64,000 bases of DNA from positions 62,001 to 126,000 of the forward strand of contig CACISK010000003.1 in the NCBI GenBank assembly GCA_902589315.1. Reading direction: 5' to 3'. Positions 39,185-47,761 of this stretch are shown here, piece by piece (positions within the stretch are counted from its first letter, which is position 1; every line of letters starts with the position of its first letter). Both the position numbers and the translations under genes were made by a program. Source of the DNA: an uncultured Pelagibacteraceae bacterium (lineage in GTDB: Bacteria > Pseudomonadota > Alphaproteobacteria > Pelagibacterales > Pelagibacteraceae). A model generated the notes under the pieces. That model searched no databases, was not told where the DNA came from, and was given only the letters and a program-made list of their open reading frames with translations.

Positions 39185-40932
39185 TGATTAACATTAGTAG
39201 AGAGTCTGAAATTAATTTAATTAATATCTTGATCGATCAGGATATTATCTCTGGAAAAGATTTAGCAGAAATAAAAAAAATTTCCAGTGATGGAAACAAA
39301 TCACAATTGGATGCTGTATTTGAATTAAATCTTACTGATGAACAAAAAATATTAGATTTACTAGTTCATGATCAATCTTTAGATGTAGTTGATTTATCAA
39401 CTGTTGTGGTAACTGAAGAACTAAAAGCTGTTTTACCTTCTAACTATATTAATATGAATTTTATAGCTCCATTTAAAATTGAAGGTAAAGTTCTCCATAT
39501 TGCAATATCTGATATTTCAAAATTAAGTTTGATGAGAAACTTAAGAACAATTACAAAAATGGATATTGAACTTCATGCAGCTAAAGTTACTGATATTTCA
39601 AATTTCGTTGATAAACTTTTAGCAGACGGCGAAAAAACTATTTCAGATATAAGACAAACACAAGCTGAAAAAACTAAAACATTTGATTATGATGTGGATG
39701 AACAAGCAGAAGTTTTAGAAAGTCAGCCAGAAGAAGATATTGAAGCAATTGAAAATGAGTCAGAGGTTATAAAATTTAGTACTGCTGTAGTTTCTGAAGC
39801 TATTAAGTCCGGCGTTTCCGACATACATATTGAACCATATAGATTTTCCTCAAGAGTAAGATACAGATTGGATGGAATTCTTACTGAGCAAGAACATTTC
39901 AAAAAGTTTTTGCATTCTAATTACGGTGCAGTTGTTACAAGATTTAAGATTATGGGAAAATTAGATATTGCCGAGAGAAGATTACCCCAAGATGGTGCAA
40001 TTCCATTTAAGATTGACGGTAAAGTAGTTGACCTCCGACTTTCTATTTTGCCAACAGCTACAAATGAAAGAATAGTAATGCGGGTACTTAATAAAGATGC
40101 TGGAGATATAAGTCTAGAACAATTAAATTTCGAAGAAACAGATTTAAAAAATTTAAGAAAAGCAATTCATGGTACACAAGGATTGGTTCTTGTAACAGGA
40201 CCAACGGGTTCAGGAAAGACAACTACATTATATAGTATTCTTAAAGAAGTTTCTAAACCGCATTTAAATATATTAACAGCAGAAGACCCAGTAGAGTATG
40301 AACTTGATGGTGTTGGACAAGTTCAAATTAAAGATGATATTGGTTTTAACTTTGCAACAGCGTTGAGATCTTTTTTAAGACAAGACCCAGAAATAATTCT
40401 GGTTGGAGAGATGCGGGATAAAGAAACAGTTGATATAGGATTAAAAGCAGCGCTTACAGGACACTTAGTTTTCAGTACATTACATACAAATGATGCACCA
40501 AGTACAATTACTAGATTACAAAATATGGGAACCCCAGATTATTTGATAAGTGCAGCTGTAAGTTTGGTTTTGGCACAAAGACTAGCAAGAAAAACTTGTA
40601 CAGAATGTAGAGAGCCGGACAACGACATCACTCCAAAAGCACTAGCTGACTTAGGCTTTACAGTTGAACAAGCCTCAAGAGCAAAAGTACAAAAAGGAAA
40701 AGGTTGTCCAAAATGTAAAGATTCTGGTTATAAAGGTCGTATGGGAATTTATGAAATATTAAATGTTACAAAACCAATAAAAGAAGCAATCTTAAGAAAA
40801 GCTACGACACCAGAGCTAAAAGAAATTGCAGCAAATGAAGGTTTCAGAACAATGCAAGATATGGGAAGAGAACTTATATTAACTGGAGACTTAAATTTCA
40901 GAGAATTTGATAGAGTTCTTTCTATGGATTAA
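39184..40932 (+). CDS. pilB: Pilus extension ATPase PilB
   Basis: PilB drives pilin polymerisation. The 582-residue protein has an N-terminal GspE_N/MshEN-like domain (~1-150), a variable acidic linker, and the ATPase domain with Walker A GPTGSGKTTTLYS, Asp box LTAEDPVEYEL, Walker B ILVGEMRDKETVDIGL and His box STLHTND. A tetracysteine zinc motif (CTECRE...CPKCKD) is present, as is typical for PilB/GspE. It overlaps pilQ by one base; pilC follows after three bases. Confidence 0.96.
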   Translation: MINISRESEINLINILIDQDIISGKDLAEIKKISSDGNKSQLDAVFELNLTDEQKILDLLVHDQSLDVVDLSTVVVTEELKAVLPSNYINMNFIAPFKIEGKVLHIAISDISKLSLMRNLRTITKMDIELHAAKVTDISNFVDKLLADGEKTISDIRQTQAEKTKTFDYDVDEQAEVLESQPEEDIEAIENESEVIKFSTAVVSEAIKSGVSDIHIEPYRFSSRVRYRLDGILTEQEHFKKFLHSNYGAVVTRFKIMGKLDIAERRLPQDGAIPFKIDGKVVDLRLSILPTATNERIVMRVLNKDAGDISLEQLNFEETDLKNLRKAIHGTQGLVLVTGPTGSGKTTTLYSILKEVSKPHLNILTAEDPVEYELDGVGQVQIKDDIGFNFATALRSFLRQDPEIILVGEMRDKETVDIGLKAALTGHLVFSTLHTNDAPSTITRLQNMGTPDYLISAAVSLVLAQRLARKTCTECREPDNDITPKALADLGFTVEQASRAKVQKGKGCPKCKDSGYKGRMGIYEILNVTKPIKEAILRKATTPELKEIAANEGFRTMQDMGRELILTGDLNFREFDRVLSMD

Positions 40933-40935
40933 CAA

Positions 40936-42177
40936 ATGTCCTCAGAAACATTTACATATAAAGGTATCTCAGCTGGTAAATATATAGAGGGAGAAATAGA
41001 AGCTCTCAATCAAGAAGAAGCATCTTATAAACTTAAAGAACAAAAGATAATAATCACCAATTTAGTTAAAACTAAAAAGAAAAAAGCTGCTAAAGAAAAA
41101 GGTAAAAAAAGCAGTTTTTCCTTTGGAAAGAAAAAAGTTACGCCTCAAGATGTAATGATTTTCTCAAAACAGTTTGCAACCATGGTTAAAGCAGGTCTTC
41201 CAATTTTAAATGTACTTTCAATGCTACGTGATCAGATTGAACACCCTACAATGAAAGAAATTATTGAGGATATTAGGAAAAGTCTAGAAGGAGGTATAAC
41301 TCTATCAAAATGCTTTGAAAAATATCCAAAGGTTTTTGACAATATTTATATAAACCTAATAAAAGCAGGTGAGGCTAGTGGTAAATTAGATGTTTTTTTG
41401 CTCAAATTAGTAGATTCACTAGAAAAAAGAGAAAAAGTTAAAAAGAAAATTAAAAGTGCATTAACGTACCCTGTTGTCATGTTTACAGTTGCAATAACTG
41501 TTATGGTATTCATGTTAATTAAAGTCGTTCCAATATTTGCTGAAATGTATGAAGGAATGGGAGTACCTTTACCAACGCCTACAGCAGTCATTATGAATGC
41601 CAGTAATTTTATGAGAGGAGCGGGTGGTTTAACTTTATTTTTAGTTTTAGCAATAGGATTTGCTATATTTAAATATACAACAACCAAAATACCAGCAGTG
41701 AGATATAAATGGCATTATAGAGTTTTAAAAATGCCAGTATTTGGAGATATGATTTTAAAATCTTTAATTGCAAGAGTATCTCTCATTATGGGTAACCTTA
41801 GTTCTGCAGGTGTAAATTTGCTTGAAAGTATAGAAATTGCAAAACAAGTAAGTAACAATGATGTTGTCACTCAAGCTTTAGAAAATGTAAAAAAAGGTGT
41901 TTTCTCAGGAGACACTTTAACAAAACTATTTTTAAAAGAACCGGTGTTCCCAGCAACCTTTAGCCAGTTAATTTCTGTTGGTGAACAAACTGGTAACTTG
42001 GATGAAATGTTTACATCTGTATCAGCATATTATGAAGAAGAGTTTGATACAGCTGTAGATAATATGTCGAGTTTAATTGAACCGATTATGATTGTATTTA
42101 TGGGTACAATGATCGGTGGTTTAATGATAGCTATGTATTCACCAATCTTCAATGTTGGTGCAATTATTGGAAGTTAA
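40936..42177 (+). CDS. pilC: Pilus inner-membrane platform protein PilC
   Basis: PilC (PilG/GspF family) couples the PilB and PilT motors to the pilin fibre. The 413-residue protein has two GspF domains (~75-195 and ~280-400), each starting with FSKQFATMVKAGLPILNVL or LIARVSLIMGNLSSAGVNLLE, and three to four membrane segments. It is the last gene of pilMN-O-P-Q-B-C. Its 3' end overlaps the convergent RsbW-like gene by four bases. Confidence 0.94.
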   Translation: MSSETFTYKGISAGKYIEGEIEALNQEEASYKLKEQKIIITNLVKTKKKKAAKEKGKKSSFSFGKKKVTPQDVMIFSKQFATMVKAGLPILNVLSMLRDQIEHPTMKEIIEDIRKSLEGGITLSKCFEKYPKVFDNIYINLIKAGEASGKLDVFLLKLVDSLEKREKVKKKIKSALTYPVVMFTVAITVMVFMLIKVVPIFAEMYEGMGVPLPTPTAVIMNASNFMRGAGGLTLFLVLAIGFAIFKYTTTKIPAVRYKWHYRVLKMPVFGDMILKSLIARVSLIMGNLSSAGVNLLESIEIAKQVSNNDVVTQALENVKKGVFSGDTLTKLFLKEPVFPATFSQLISVGEQTGNLDEMFTSVSAYYEEEFDTAVDNMSSLIEPIMIVFMGTMIGGLMIAMYSPIFNVGAIIGS

Positions 42178-42602
42178 TAATCTATTTTTTTAGATAAGAT
42201 TAAATGGTTGATCCAAGGCTTTTCGCCTTCTTTAAATACTACCGCATCCATTATTTGTTGAATAAAAAAAGTTCCAAGACCACCTGGTTTGATGTCATCT
42301 ATTTTTCTGTGCCTAATTTTATCTTTTTCAACTGGTCTTCCTTTATCAAAAAAACCAATTTCTAAATTTCCATTTGCTAAAGAGATTTTGATCTCCATTT
42401 TATCTTCAGTATCTTCACCTTGATAAGCATGTTTTACAATATTCTGTGCTGCTTCTGCTATCGCTAATACTAATTCATCTTTTAAATCTTGTTCAATATT
42501 TACTTTTTCAAAAACTTCTCTTGAAAAACTTCTTACATCTTTAAGGCTAGATGAACTTACAACAAAATCTCTCTGTTCTGATATTTGAGCAAGATTATTC
42601 AT
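42174..42602 (-). CDS. RsbW/SpoIIAB-like serine kinase (HATPase_c)
   Basis: The 142-residue protein is a compact GHKL ATPase. The N box is LAIAEAAQNIVKHAY (E50, N54, H58), followed by the DKGRP motif (D86, G88) and the G2 loop GGLGTFFIQQIMD (107-119). In partner switching such kinases bind either a target (often a sigma factor) or an STAS antagonist, which they phosphorylate on serine. No sigma factor gene is in the window, so the target is unknown. It lies three bases after the STAS gene and between pilC and pilA. Three SpoIIE-type phosphatases nearby could reverse its reaction. Confidence 0.92.
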   Translation of the reverse strand: MNNLAQISEQRDFVVSSSSLKDVRSFSREVFEKVNIEQDLKDELVLAIAEAAQNIVKHAYQGEDTEDKMEIKISLANGNLEIGFFDKGRPVEKDKIRHRKIDDIKPGGLGTFFIQQIMDAVVFKEGEKPWINHLILSKKIDY

Positions 42603-42605
42603 TAT

Positions 42606-42905
42606 TTATCCTAAGTTTAAAATTTGCTCCAGTTTTGCCATCATGATTACTTTTAAAACTGACTTACTTATATCTTTCAAAATGACTTTTGTTCCAAGTT
42701 CAGTTGCTTTTTGATGACTTTCAATTAGTACAGATATTCCAGAAGAATCCATGTACTGAACTTCTTTTAAATTTAGATGAACTTCTTTTTTTGCCTCTAT
42801 AAGAGGCATTATAACTTCTTTTGCTTTTTCTGTTACATCCATATCAATTTCACCATCTAGGTGTACAATTGATATTCCGCCTTCCTCTGTGACTTTGTAT
42901 GACAT
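42606..42905 (-). CDS. RsbV/SpoIIAA-like STAS anti-sigma antagonist
   Basis: The 99-residue STAS-domain protein contains the conserved phosphorylation motif YMDSSGISVLIES. By analogy with SpoIIAA and RsbV, the first Ser (S54) should be the kinase target. The fold pattern (ISIVHLDGEIDM, VHLNLKEVQYMDSSG, KVILKDISKSVLKVI) is complete. Phosphorylation by the adjacent kinase and dephosphorylation by SpoIIE-type phosphatases would set its partner choice. It is divergent from the major pilin gene; the shared 142-base gap holds pilin promoter elements. Confidence 0.93.
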   Translation of the reverse strand: MSYKVTEEGGISIVHLDGEIDMDVTEKAKEVIMPLIEAKKEVHLNLKEVQYMDSSGISVLIESHQKATELGTKVILKDISKSVLKVIMMAKLEQILNLG

Positions 42906-42964
42906 AAATATTAATATTTATTAAATTTCCCTGTGAAATCAACAAAAATGACCCATTTTGAATA

Positions 42965-43018
42965 TATTATGTATGTAGATATTGACTTTCAAAAGATATA
43001 ATTATTATGTATATACAT
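42965..43018 (+). promoter_or_regulatory. Pilin promoter region with direct repeat and palindrome
   Basis: TATTATGTAT occurs twice, at 42965-42974 and 43003-43012. A perfect palindrome ATGTATATACAT lies at 43007-43018. Promoter-like hexamers TATAAT (42997-43002) and TTGACT (42982-42987) are present but do not pair with ideal spacing; TTGACT with TATTAT (43003-43008) gives 15 bases. The pilin transcript start is therefore uncertain, and the palindrome may be an operator. Confidence 0.35.
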
Positions 43019-43034
43019 ATTTTTTATTTAAAAT

Positions 43035-43038
43035 AGGA
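43035..43038 (+). promoter_or_regulatory. Shine-Dalgarno site of the major pilin
   Basis: AGGA ends nine bases before the ATG at 43048. It supports this start rather than an upstream in-frame TTG at 42982, which would add 22 residues before the leader. Confidence 0.6.
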
Positions 43039-43047
43039 TCATTAATT

Positions 43048-43515
43048 ATGAAAAAAAATAATAAAGGTTTTACACTTATAGAATTATTAGTTGTAGTAGC
43101 CATCATTGGTATTTTAGCTGCAGTTGGAGTTGTTGCTTATTCTGGTTACACAAAAGGAGCGAAGAAATCAGCAGTTAAATCAAATCAAGCTGCTATTATT
43201 AAATATATAGCTGCAGAATTAAAAAAATGTGAGATTGGTGAAACTAATGTTATGGTTAAAGGTGGTAATCAATTAGTTTGTTCTACTAGAAAATCTGGGA
43301 CAAATGTTGCAACAGCGGTTAATAACGCATTAGGTTCAGAGTTTAAAAATCCATACAGAACATCTGAGTCGGCTATTCAAACTTCTACGATATCATGTAG
43401 TGGTAATGGTGAAGGACAAACTGCAGTAGTACAAAACCCACCAACTACGATAACAGTTACATCTTGTGAAGTCGATGGAGCCACACTTTTATCTGGTACC
43501 GTTACCGTAGAATAA
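43048..43515 (+). CDS. pilA: Type IV major pilin PilA
   Basis: The 155-residue prepilin begins MKKNNKG|FTLIELLVVVAIIGILAAVG, a perfect type IVa class leader (seven residues, cleavage after Gly, Phe at +1, Glu at +5). The globular part has four Cys that could form two disulphide pairs (KCEIGE, VCSTR, ISCSG, TSCEVD). The strong Shine-Dalgarno site and its own promoter region fit a highly expressed structural subunit. It is followed 12 bases later by a second pilin gene. Confidence 0.94.
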   Translation: MKKNNKGFTLIELLVVVAIIGILAAVGVVAYSGYTKGAKKSAVKSNQAAIIKYIAAELKKCEIGETNVMVKGGNQLVCSTRKSGTNVATAVNNALGSEFKNPYRTSESAIQTSTISCSGNGEGQTAVVQNPPTTITVTSCEVDGATLLSGTVTVE

Positions 43516-43527
43516 ATTTAAAATTTT

Positions 43528-43947
43528 ATGACAACCAGGAGCTCAGGTTTTACCCTAATTGAGCTTTTGGTTGTTGTAGCAATTCTCGGAATTATCTCAG
43601 CAATAGGAATTGTTAGTTACAACGGTTACGTTGGAGCATCTAAGAAAAAATCAGCAGAAAATATAATGATGCAGATATCATTGGCGCAATCAGAGTATTA
43701 TTCTGATAATGATAATTATTTTTTTACCAAAACTTGTAGCATTACAGGAAAATCAGATCCATCAAATGAAATTGAAAAAGAGTTATTGGGTGGAGCAGAT
43801 GTTATAGTTGAGAAAGTTGGCTATGAGTTTTGTGTTGAAGCTTTTTCAGATGGATACAAGATTAAAACTGAGGAACAAGAAACATCAAAACCTTGTATTA
43901 TGACTTACACTCATAAATCTGTTCTTGACAAAAACTCTAACTGTTAA
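43528..43947 (+). CDS. Second type IV pilin (PilE-like)
   Basis: The 139-residue protein starts MTTRSSG|FTLIELLVVVAILGIISAIG and matches the preceding pilin closely through the N-terminal helix, then diverges. Its C-terminal half has four Cys and a tyrosine-rich SLAQSEYYSDNDNYFF segment, as in PilE-type minor pilins. The pair may be a duplication, or one may be a minor subunit. It follows pilA by 12 bases and precedes a small membrane protein gene by nine. Confidence 0.9.
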   Translation: MTTRSSGFTLIELLVVVAILGIISAIGIVSYNGYVGASKKKSAENIMMQISLAQSEYYSDNDNYFFTKTCSITGKSDPSNEIEKELLGGADVIVEKVGYEFCVEAFSDGYKIKTEEQETSKPCIMTYTHKSVLDKNSNC

Positions 43948-43956
43948 ATTACCAAA

Positions 43957-44202
43957 ATGGACTTCAATAAATACATTGAACAATTTAAATTGGTCTTTTC
44001 AGGAGATCTTTCAAAAAACTTTAAAATTTATGCAACTGCTAGTTTAGCATGGATAATATTTATTGGATATTTAACTTGGTGGAATGGATTGAAAAGTCCG
44101 ATGTTAGATAAAAGCTTTAGATGGGATGAGTGGTTTTGGTTTGGGATTGTTCCAGCCCTTTCTCCTTATCTGTTTTATTTTATCTGGAAAAAAAAGGATT
44201 AA
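43957..44202 (+). CDS. Small two-helix membrane protein, unknown function
   Basis: The 81-residue product has two predicted membrane segments (about residues 25-43, ASLAWIIFIGYLTWW, and 58-76, WFGIVPALSPYLFYFIW) and a Lys-rich C-terminus. I recognise no family. The gene follows the second pilin by nine bases, so it is probably in the pilin operon. A role in pilin handling is possible but has no direct support. Confidence 0.65.
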   Translation: MDFNKYIEQFKLVFSGDLSKNFKIYATASLAWIIFIGYLTWWNGLKSPMLDKSFRWDEWFWFGIVPALSPYLFYFIWKKKD

Positions 44203-44228
44203 CGAACCTATTTTGATCATCTACTTTC

Positions 44229-44234
44229 TATAAT
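44229..44234 (+). promoter_or_regulatory. Putative -10 box of the Amt-phosphatase gene
   Basis: A consensus TATAAT stands 35 bases before the ATG at 44270. A matching -35 is weak: TTGATC at 44213-44218 is only ten bases away. AGGA at 44262-44265 is the likely ribosome binding site, at short spacing. Confidence 0.4.
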
Positions 44235-44269
44235 GAACTTTAAAATAAATGTAACCTCAATAGGATGAA

Positions 44270-46420
44270 ATGGAGAACATAAATCTGGAATCAGTAAAGT
44301 CATTTGTAGATACCCTTTGGGTTATAGATTGTGCAATACTTGTTTTCATAATGCAGGCAGGCTTTATGTGTATGGAAACCGGTCTATCAAGACATAAAAA
44401 TAGTATTAACGTAGCTCTTAAAAACGCAGCCGATTTTGGCTTAGCGGTTGTAATCTTTTGGTTATTTGGTTTCGGGTTAATGTTTGGAAAGAGTTTTAAC
44501 GGCTATTTTGGAACTGATTTGTTCTTTTTTAAAACTGATCAAGCTGAATACATGACATATTTTGTATTCCAAGCAATGTTTGTTGCAACTGCAGCCACAA
44601 TTGTTTCAGGTGCTGTTGCTGAAAGAATGAAGTTCAACGGTTATTTAATAATCACTATTATAGCTACTGGAATAATATATCCAATTGTTGGTCATTGGGC
44701 ATGGTCATCAAGTTATTTAAATAATATTGATGCTACAAGACAATTACTCGCAGTAACTGGACAAGTTAAAACAACAGGATGGCTAACAGATATCGGATTT
44801 GTTGATTTTGCAGGAAGTACAATTGTTCACTCAGTTGGAGGTTGGATTGCATTATCAGCTGTTTTAATTTTAGGTCCAAGAATTGGAAAATATTCAGATG
44901 CTAATAAAGGAAAGTTCACCGGATCAAGTTTCCCGCTTGCTGTATTAGGGACTTTAATTTTGTGGTTTGGTTGGTTCGGATTTAATGGTGGAAGTAATGG
45001 TGCTATGGATGAAGCGGTTCCACTAATCTTAATAAATACATTTTTAGCTGCCTCTTTTGGATTATTAACAGGTCTTGGAATTTCTTTTGTGTTATTTAAA
45101 AAACCAGATCCTTACTATGTAATTATTGGACCACTTGCAGGGTTAGTTGCAATTACAGCAGGATGTAATTCGATGACATCAGTGACTTCAATATTTGTTG
45201 GAATTATAGGAGCAGTGGTTGCTATTTTTGTAAATGAATTTTTAAATAAACTTGAAATAGATGATGTTGTTGGTGCTGTACCTGTTCATTTGGCAGCAGG
45301 AGTTTGGGGAACCATTGCAGTTGGATTATTTAGTGACCTTGAAATACTTGGTACTGGATTAACGAGACTAGAACAAATCAAAGTACAGTTTATTGGAATT
45401 GTTTCAATTGGTGTATTCTCATTTTTTGGATCATATATTTTATTGAAAATTTTAAATTATATTTATCCGTTAAGAGTAAGTCCTTTACATGAAGAGCTAG
45501 GTCTGAATATTGCAGAACACAATGCCACTTCTGTAGAACATGATTTAATTACAATTTTAGAAAAACAATCAGAGTCTGGTGATTTAACAATAAGAGGACC
45601 TCAAGATCCATTTACTGCTGGAGGAGTAATCGGTCTTTATTACAATAGATTGATGAGTAAATTAGAAACTAGCGAAGCTGAAAAGAAAGTATGGAGAGAT
45701 AGAATATCAAATGAGGTAAAGCTTGCAGTAAAAGTCCAAGAAAACTTTTTACCAAAGAGGAATTTAGAAAATTACCCTGTACATGGAATTAACATTGCTG
45801 CTAGAGAAGTTTCTGGAGATTTCTTTAGTTTTTATCCTCATAATGAAAGTGTTTATTTTATAATCGCAGATGTTGCTGGCAAAGGAATTCATGCTGGAAT
45901 GGTCATGGCTAAAGCATCAACTTTATTTGAAATCATGTCTAGAGATCAAGTAGATCCAGACGAAATGATGTTTCATATGAATAATGATCTGTTTTTAACT
46001 AAAACCGGCGGTATGTTCGTTACAAGTATATTGGGAGAATATAATATGAGGACGGATGAATTAAGATGGGTAAATGGCGGTCATCAGCCTGCTATAATTA
46101 GATCATCATCTGGAAATTATGAACAATTTGAAAGTAATTCTCCACCTATGGGCGTAATACTTCAAAAGGATAAATCAGTTTATAAAACTCACAAAGTTAA
46201 GCTAGAAAATAACAGATTTTATGCTTTCACTGATGGTTTATCTGAAAGCTTAAATAGCTCAGGTGAAGAAATAGGAATAGATGGTTCATTAAAAATCATA
46301 GAACAAAATTTTAATACAGATTCTAGCAAACAATTATCAGATATATCAAATACGGTAATTAATACAGCTGGGGATAACAAGTTAAGCGACGACTTAACTT
46401 TAATATCTATAGGCAAATAA
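44270..46420 (+). CDS. Ammonium transporter (Amt) fused to SpoIIE-type PP2C phosphatase
   Basis: The 716-residue protein joins a full Amt/MEP channel (residues ~10-400, eleven membrane segments) to a cytosolic phosphatase. Amt signatures are present, including QAGFMCMETG and the pore twin histidines H187 (STIVHSVGGW) and H340 (VPVHLAAGVWG). A linker with the RGPQDPFTAGG-YNR pattern seen in other Amt-signalling fusions follows (~405-490). The SpoIIE domain (~495-716) has SGDFFSF (D517), DVAGKG (D534), VNGGHQPAI, FTDGLSES and DDLTLISIG. It probably acts as an ammonium sensor or transceptor that dephosphorylates an STAS protein, possibly the one at 42606-42905. It has a TATAAT box upstream and is transcribed alone. 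Confidence 0.93.
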   Translation: MENINLESVKSFVDTLWVIDCAILVFIMQAGFMCMETGLSRHKNSINVALKNAADFGLAVVIFWLFGFGLMFGKSFNGYFGTDLFFFKTDQAEYMTYFVFQAMFVATAATIVSGAVAERMKFNGYLIITIIATGIIYPIVGHWAWSSSYLNNIDATRQLLAVTGQVKTTGWLTDIGFVDFAGSTIVHSVGGWIALSAVLILGPRIGKYSDANKGKFTGSSFPLAVLGTLILWFGWFGFNGGSNGAMDEAVPLILINTFLAASFGLLTGLGISFVLFKKPDPYYVIIGPLAGLVAITAGCNSMTSVTSIFVGIIGAVVAIFVNEFLNKLEIDDVVGAVPVHLAAGVWGTIAVGLFSDLEILGTGLTRLEQIKVQFIGIVSIGVFSFFGSYILLKILNYIYPLRVSPLHEELGLNIAEHNATSVEHDLITILEKQSESGDLTIRGPQDPFTAGGVIGLYYNRLMSKLETSEAEKKVWRDRISNEVKLAVKVQENFLPKRNLENYPVHGINIAAREVSGDFFSFYPHNESVYFIIADVAGKGIHAGMVMAKASTLFEIMSRDQVDPDEMMFHMNNDLFLTKTGGMFVTSILGEYNMRTDELRWVNGGHQPAIIRSSSGNYEQFESNSPPMGVILQKDKSVYKTHKVKLENNRFYAFTDGLSESLNSSGEEIGIDGSLKIIEQNFNTDSSKQLSDISNTVINTAGDNKLSDDLTLISIGK

Positions 46421-46457
46421 CAATTTAAGTTAAATAAACCCGCGATCAAATATCATA

Positions 46458-46463
46458 TATAAT
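46458..46463 (+). promoter_or_regulatory. Putative -10 box of the DadA-like gene
   Basis: TATAAT lies 29 bases before the ATG at 46493, giving a predicted leader of about 23 bases. No good -35 hexamer is visible. Confidence 0.35.
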
Positions 46464-46492
46464 AAGTATGTCTTAGAAAATATATTTCCTTT

Positions 46493-47734
46493 ATGGATGA
46501 AAAAAATCAAAAAATTGGAATTATTGGTGCTGGTATACAAGGTGTCTGTAACGCTTTGTTTCTACAAAAAAAAGGTTTTCAAGTAACACTTTTTGACAGA
46601 GAAGAGCCAGGAAGCGCAGCATCATATGGAAATGCTGGTCACTTTTCTCCTTATGCGTCCGTCCCTTTAAACAGACCAGATGTCATAGCAGATGTTCCTT
46701 CAATGTTGATAAGCTCTAGGGGACCTTTAGCTCTAAAATGGAATTACGTTCCAAAGATGATCCCTTGGTTTGCAAGATTTATTTTAAATTGTAGAGAAGA
46801 AAAAATGATGCATACAGCTAAAAATATGCACCAAATTTTAGATCAGTCTTTGCCAGCATTTGATGAATTATTTGATGAAATTAATCTTGAAGGATTAGTA
46901 GAAAATAATGGAATTCTTTACGTATGGAACGATCAAAATATGAAAAGTAGAGAACTAGAAATAAGAATTCGAGATCAGCTTGGTGTAAAGCAACAGTTAG
47001 TTAATAAAAAAGAAATTCATGATTTAGAACCAAACTTAAAACCATTTTATCATGGCGGGGTATTTTATGATTATGCAAGACACGCAAGGAATCCAAGAAA
47101 AATTTTAATTAAATTGTTTGAAAATTTTGTTAACAAAGGTGGAAAATATTTAAAATTAAATATTCAAGATATAGATTTTGATGAAGAAAAACCTGTATTG
47201 AGAACAGAAACACAAAGATTTATTTTTGATAAACTAGTTATTGCATGTGGAGCATTTTCAAAAAGATTAACTGATAAATTACATGAAAATATTCCTTTAG
47301 ATACTGAAAGAGGTTATCATGTTCACTTCAAAGATTATGACCATTTAATTTCAAGACCCATTGTTTACGCTAATAGAGGTTTTGGAATGACACCAATGGA
47401 ACAGGGTTTACGTGTTGTTGGTACAGTAGAATTTGGAGGTTTAGAAAACTCCCCATCTAAGTCGAGAATAAAAAACTTGATATTAAATGCAAAAGATATG
47501 TTAGATGGTTTACCAGAACATAAAGATGAGTGGCTTGGATTTAGACCCACATTACCTGATTTTCTCCCAGTTCTAGGACCTTCAAAAAACTATAAAAATG
47601 TTTTCTATTCTTTTGGTCATCATCATTTAGGTTGGACACTTGGTGCAATATCAGGAAAAATCATATCTAGAATGATCTCAGGTGAGAATACTAACTTAGA
47701 TCTGCAACCATACAGTTCAATAAGGTTTAGTTAA
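46493..47734 (+). CDS. FAD-dependent D-amino-acid dehydrogenase-like oxidoreductase
   Basis: The 413-residue protein belongs to the DAO family. The dinucleotide motif GIIGAGIQGVCNALFLQKKG (residues ~9-28) is followed by SYGNAGHFSPYASVPL, which resembles DadA, and the C-terminal FAD loop GFRPTLPDFLPVLGPS, with HHHLGWTLG. DadA-type enzymes oxidise D-amino acids to 2-oxo acids. The substrate here is unknown; D-amino acids, hydroxyproline or other amines are possible. It may work with the transporter gene 27 bases downstream. Confidence 0.85.
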   Translation: MDEKNQKIGIIGAGIQGVCNALFLQKKGFQVTLFDREEPGSAASYGNAGHFSPYASVPLNRPDVIADVPSMLISSRGPLALKWNYVPKMIPWFARFILNCREEKMMHTAKNMHQILDQSLPAFDELFDEINLEGLVENNGILYVWNDQNMKSRELEIRIRDQLGVKQQLVNKKEIHDLEPNLKPFYHGGVFYDYARHARNPRKILIKLFENFVNKGGKYLKLNIQDIDFDEEKPVLRTETQRFIFDKLVIACGAFSKRLTDKLHENIPLDTERGYHVHFKDYDHLISRPIVYANRGFGMTPMEQGLRVVGTVEFGGLENSPSKSRIKNLILNAKDMLDGLPEHKDEWLGFRPTLPDFLPVLGPSKNYKNVFYSFGHHHLGWTLGAISGKIISRMISGENTNLDLQPYSSIRFS

Positions 47735-47761
47735 AAGTAATCTTTTATAGTACTCTATTTA

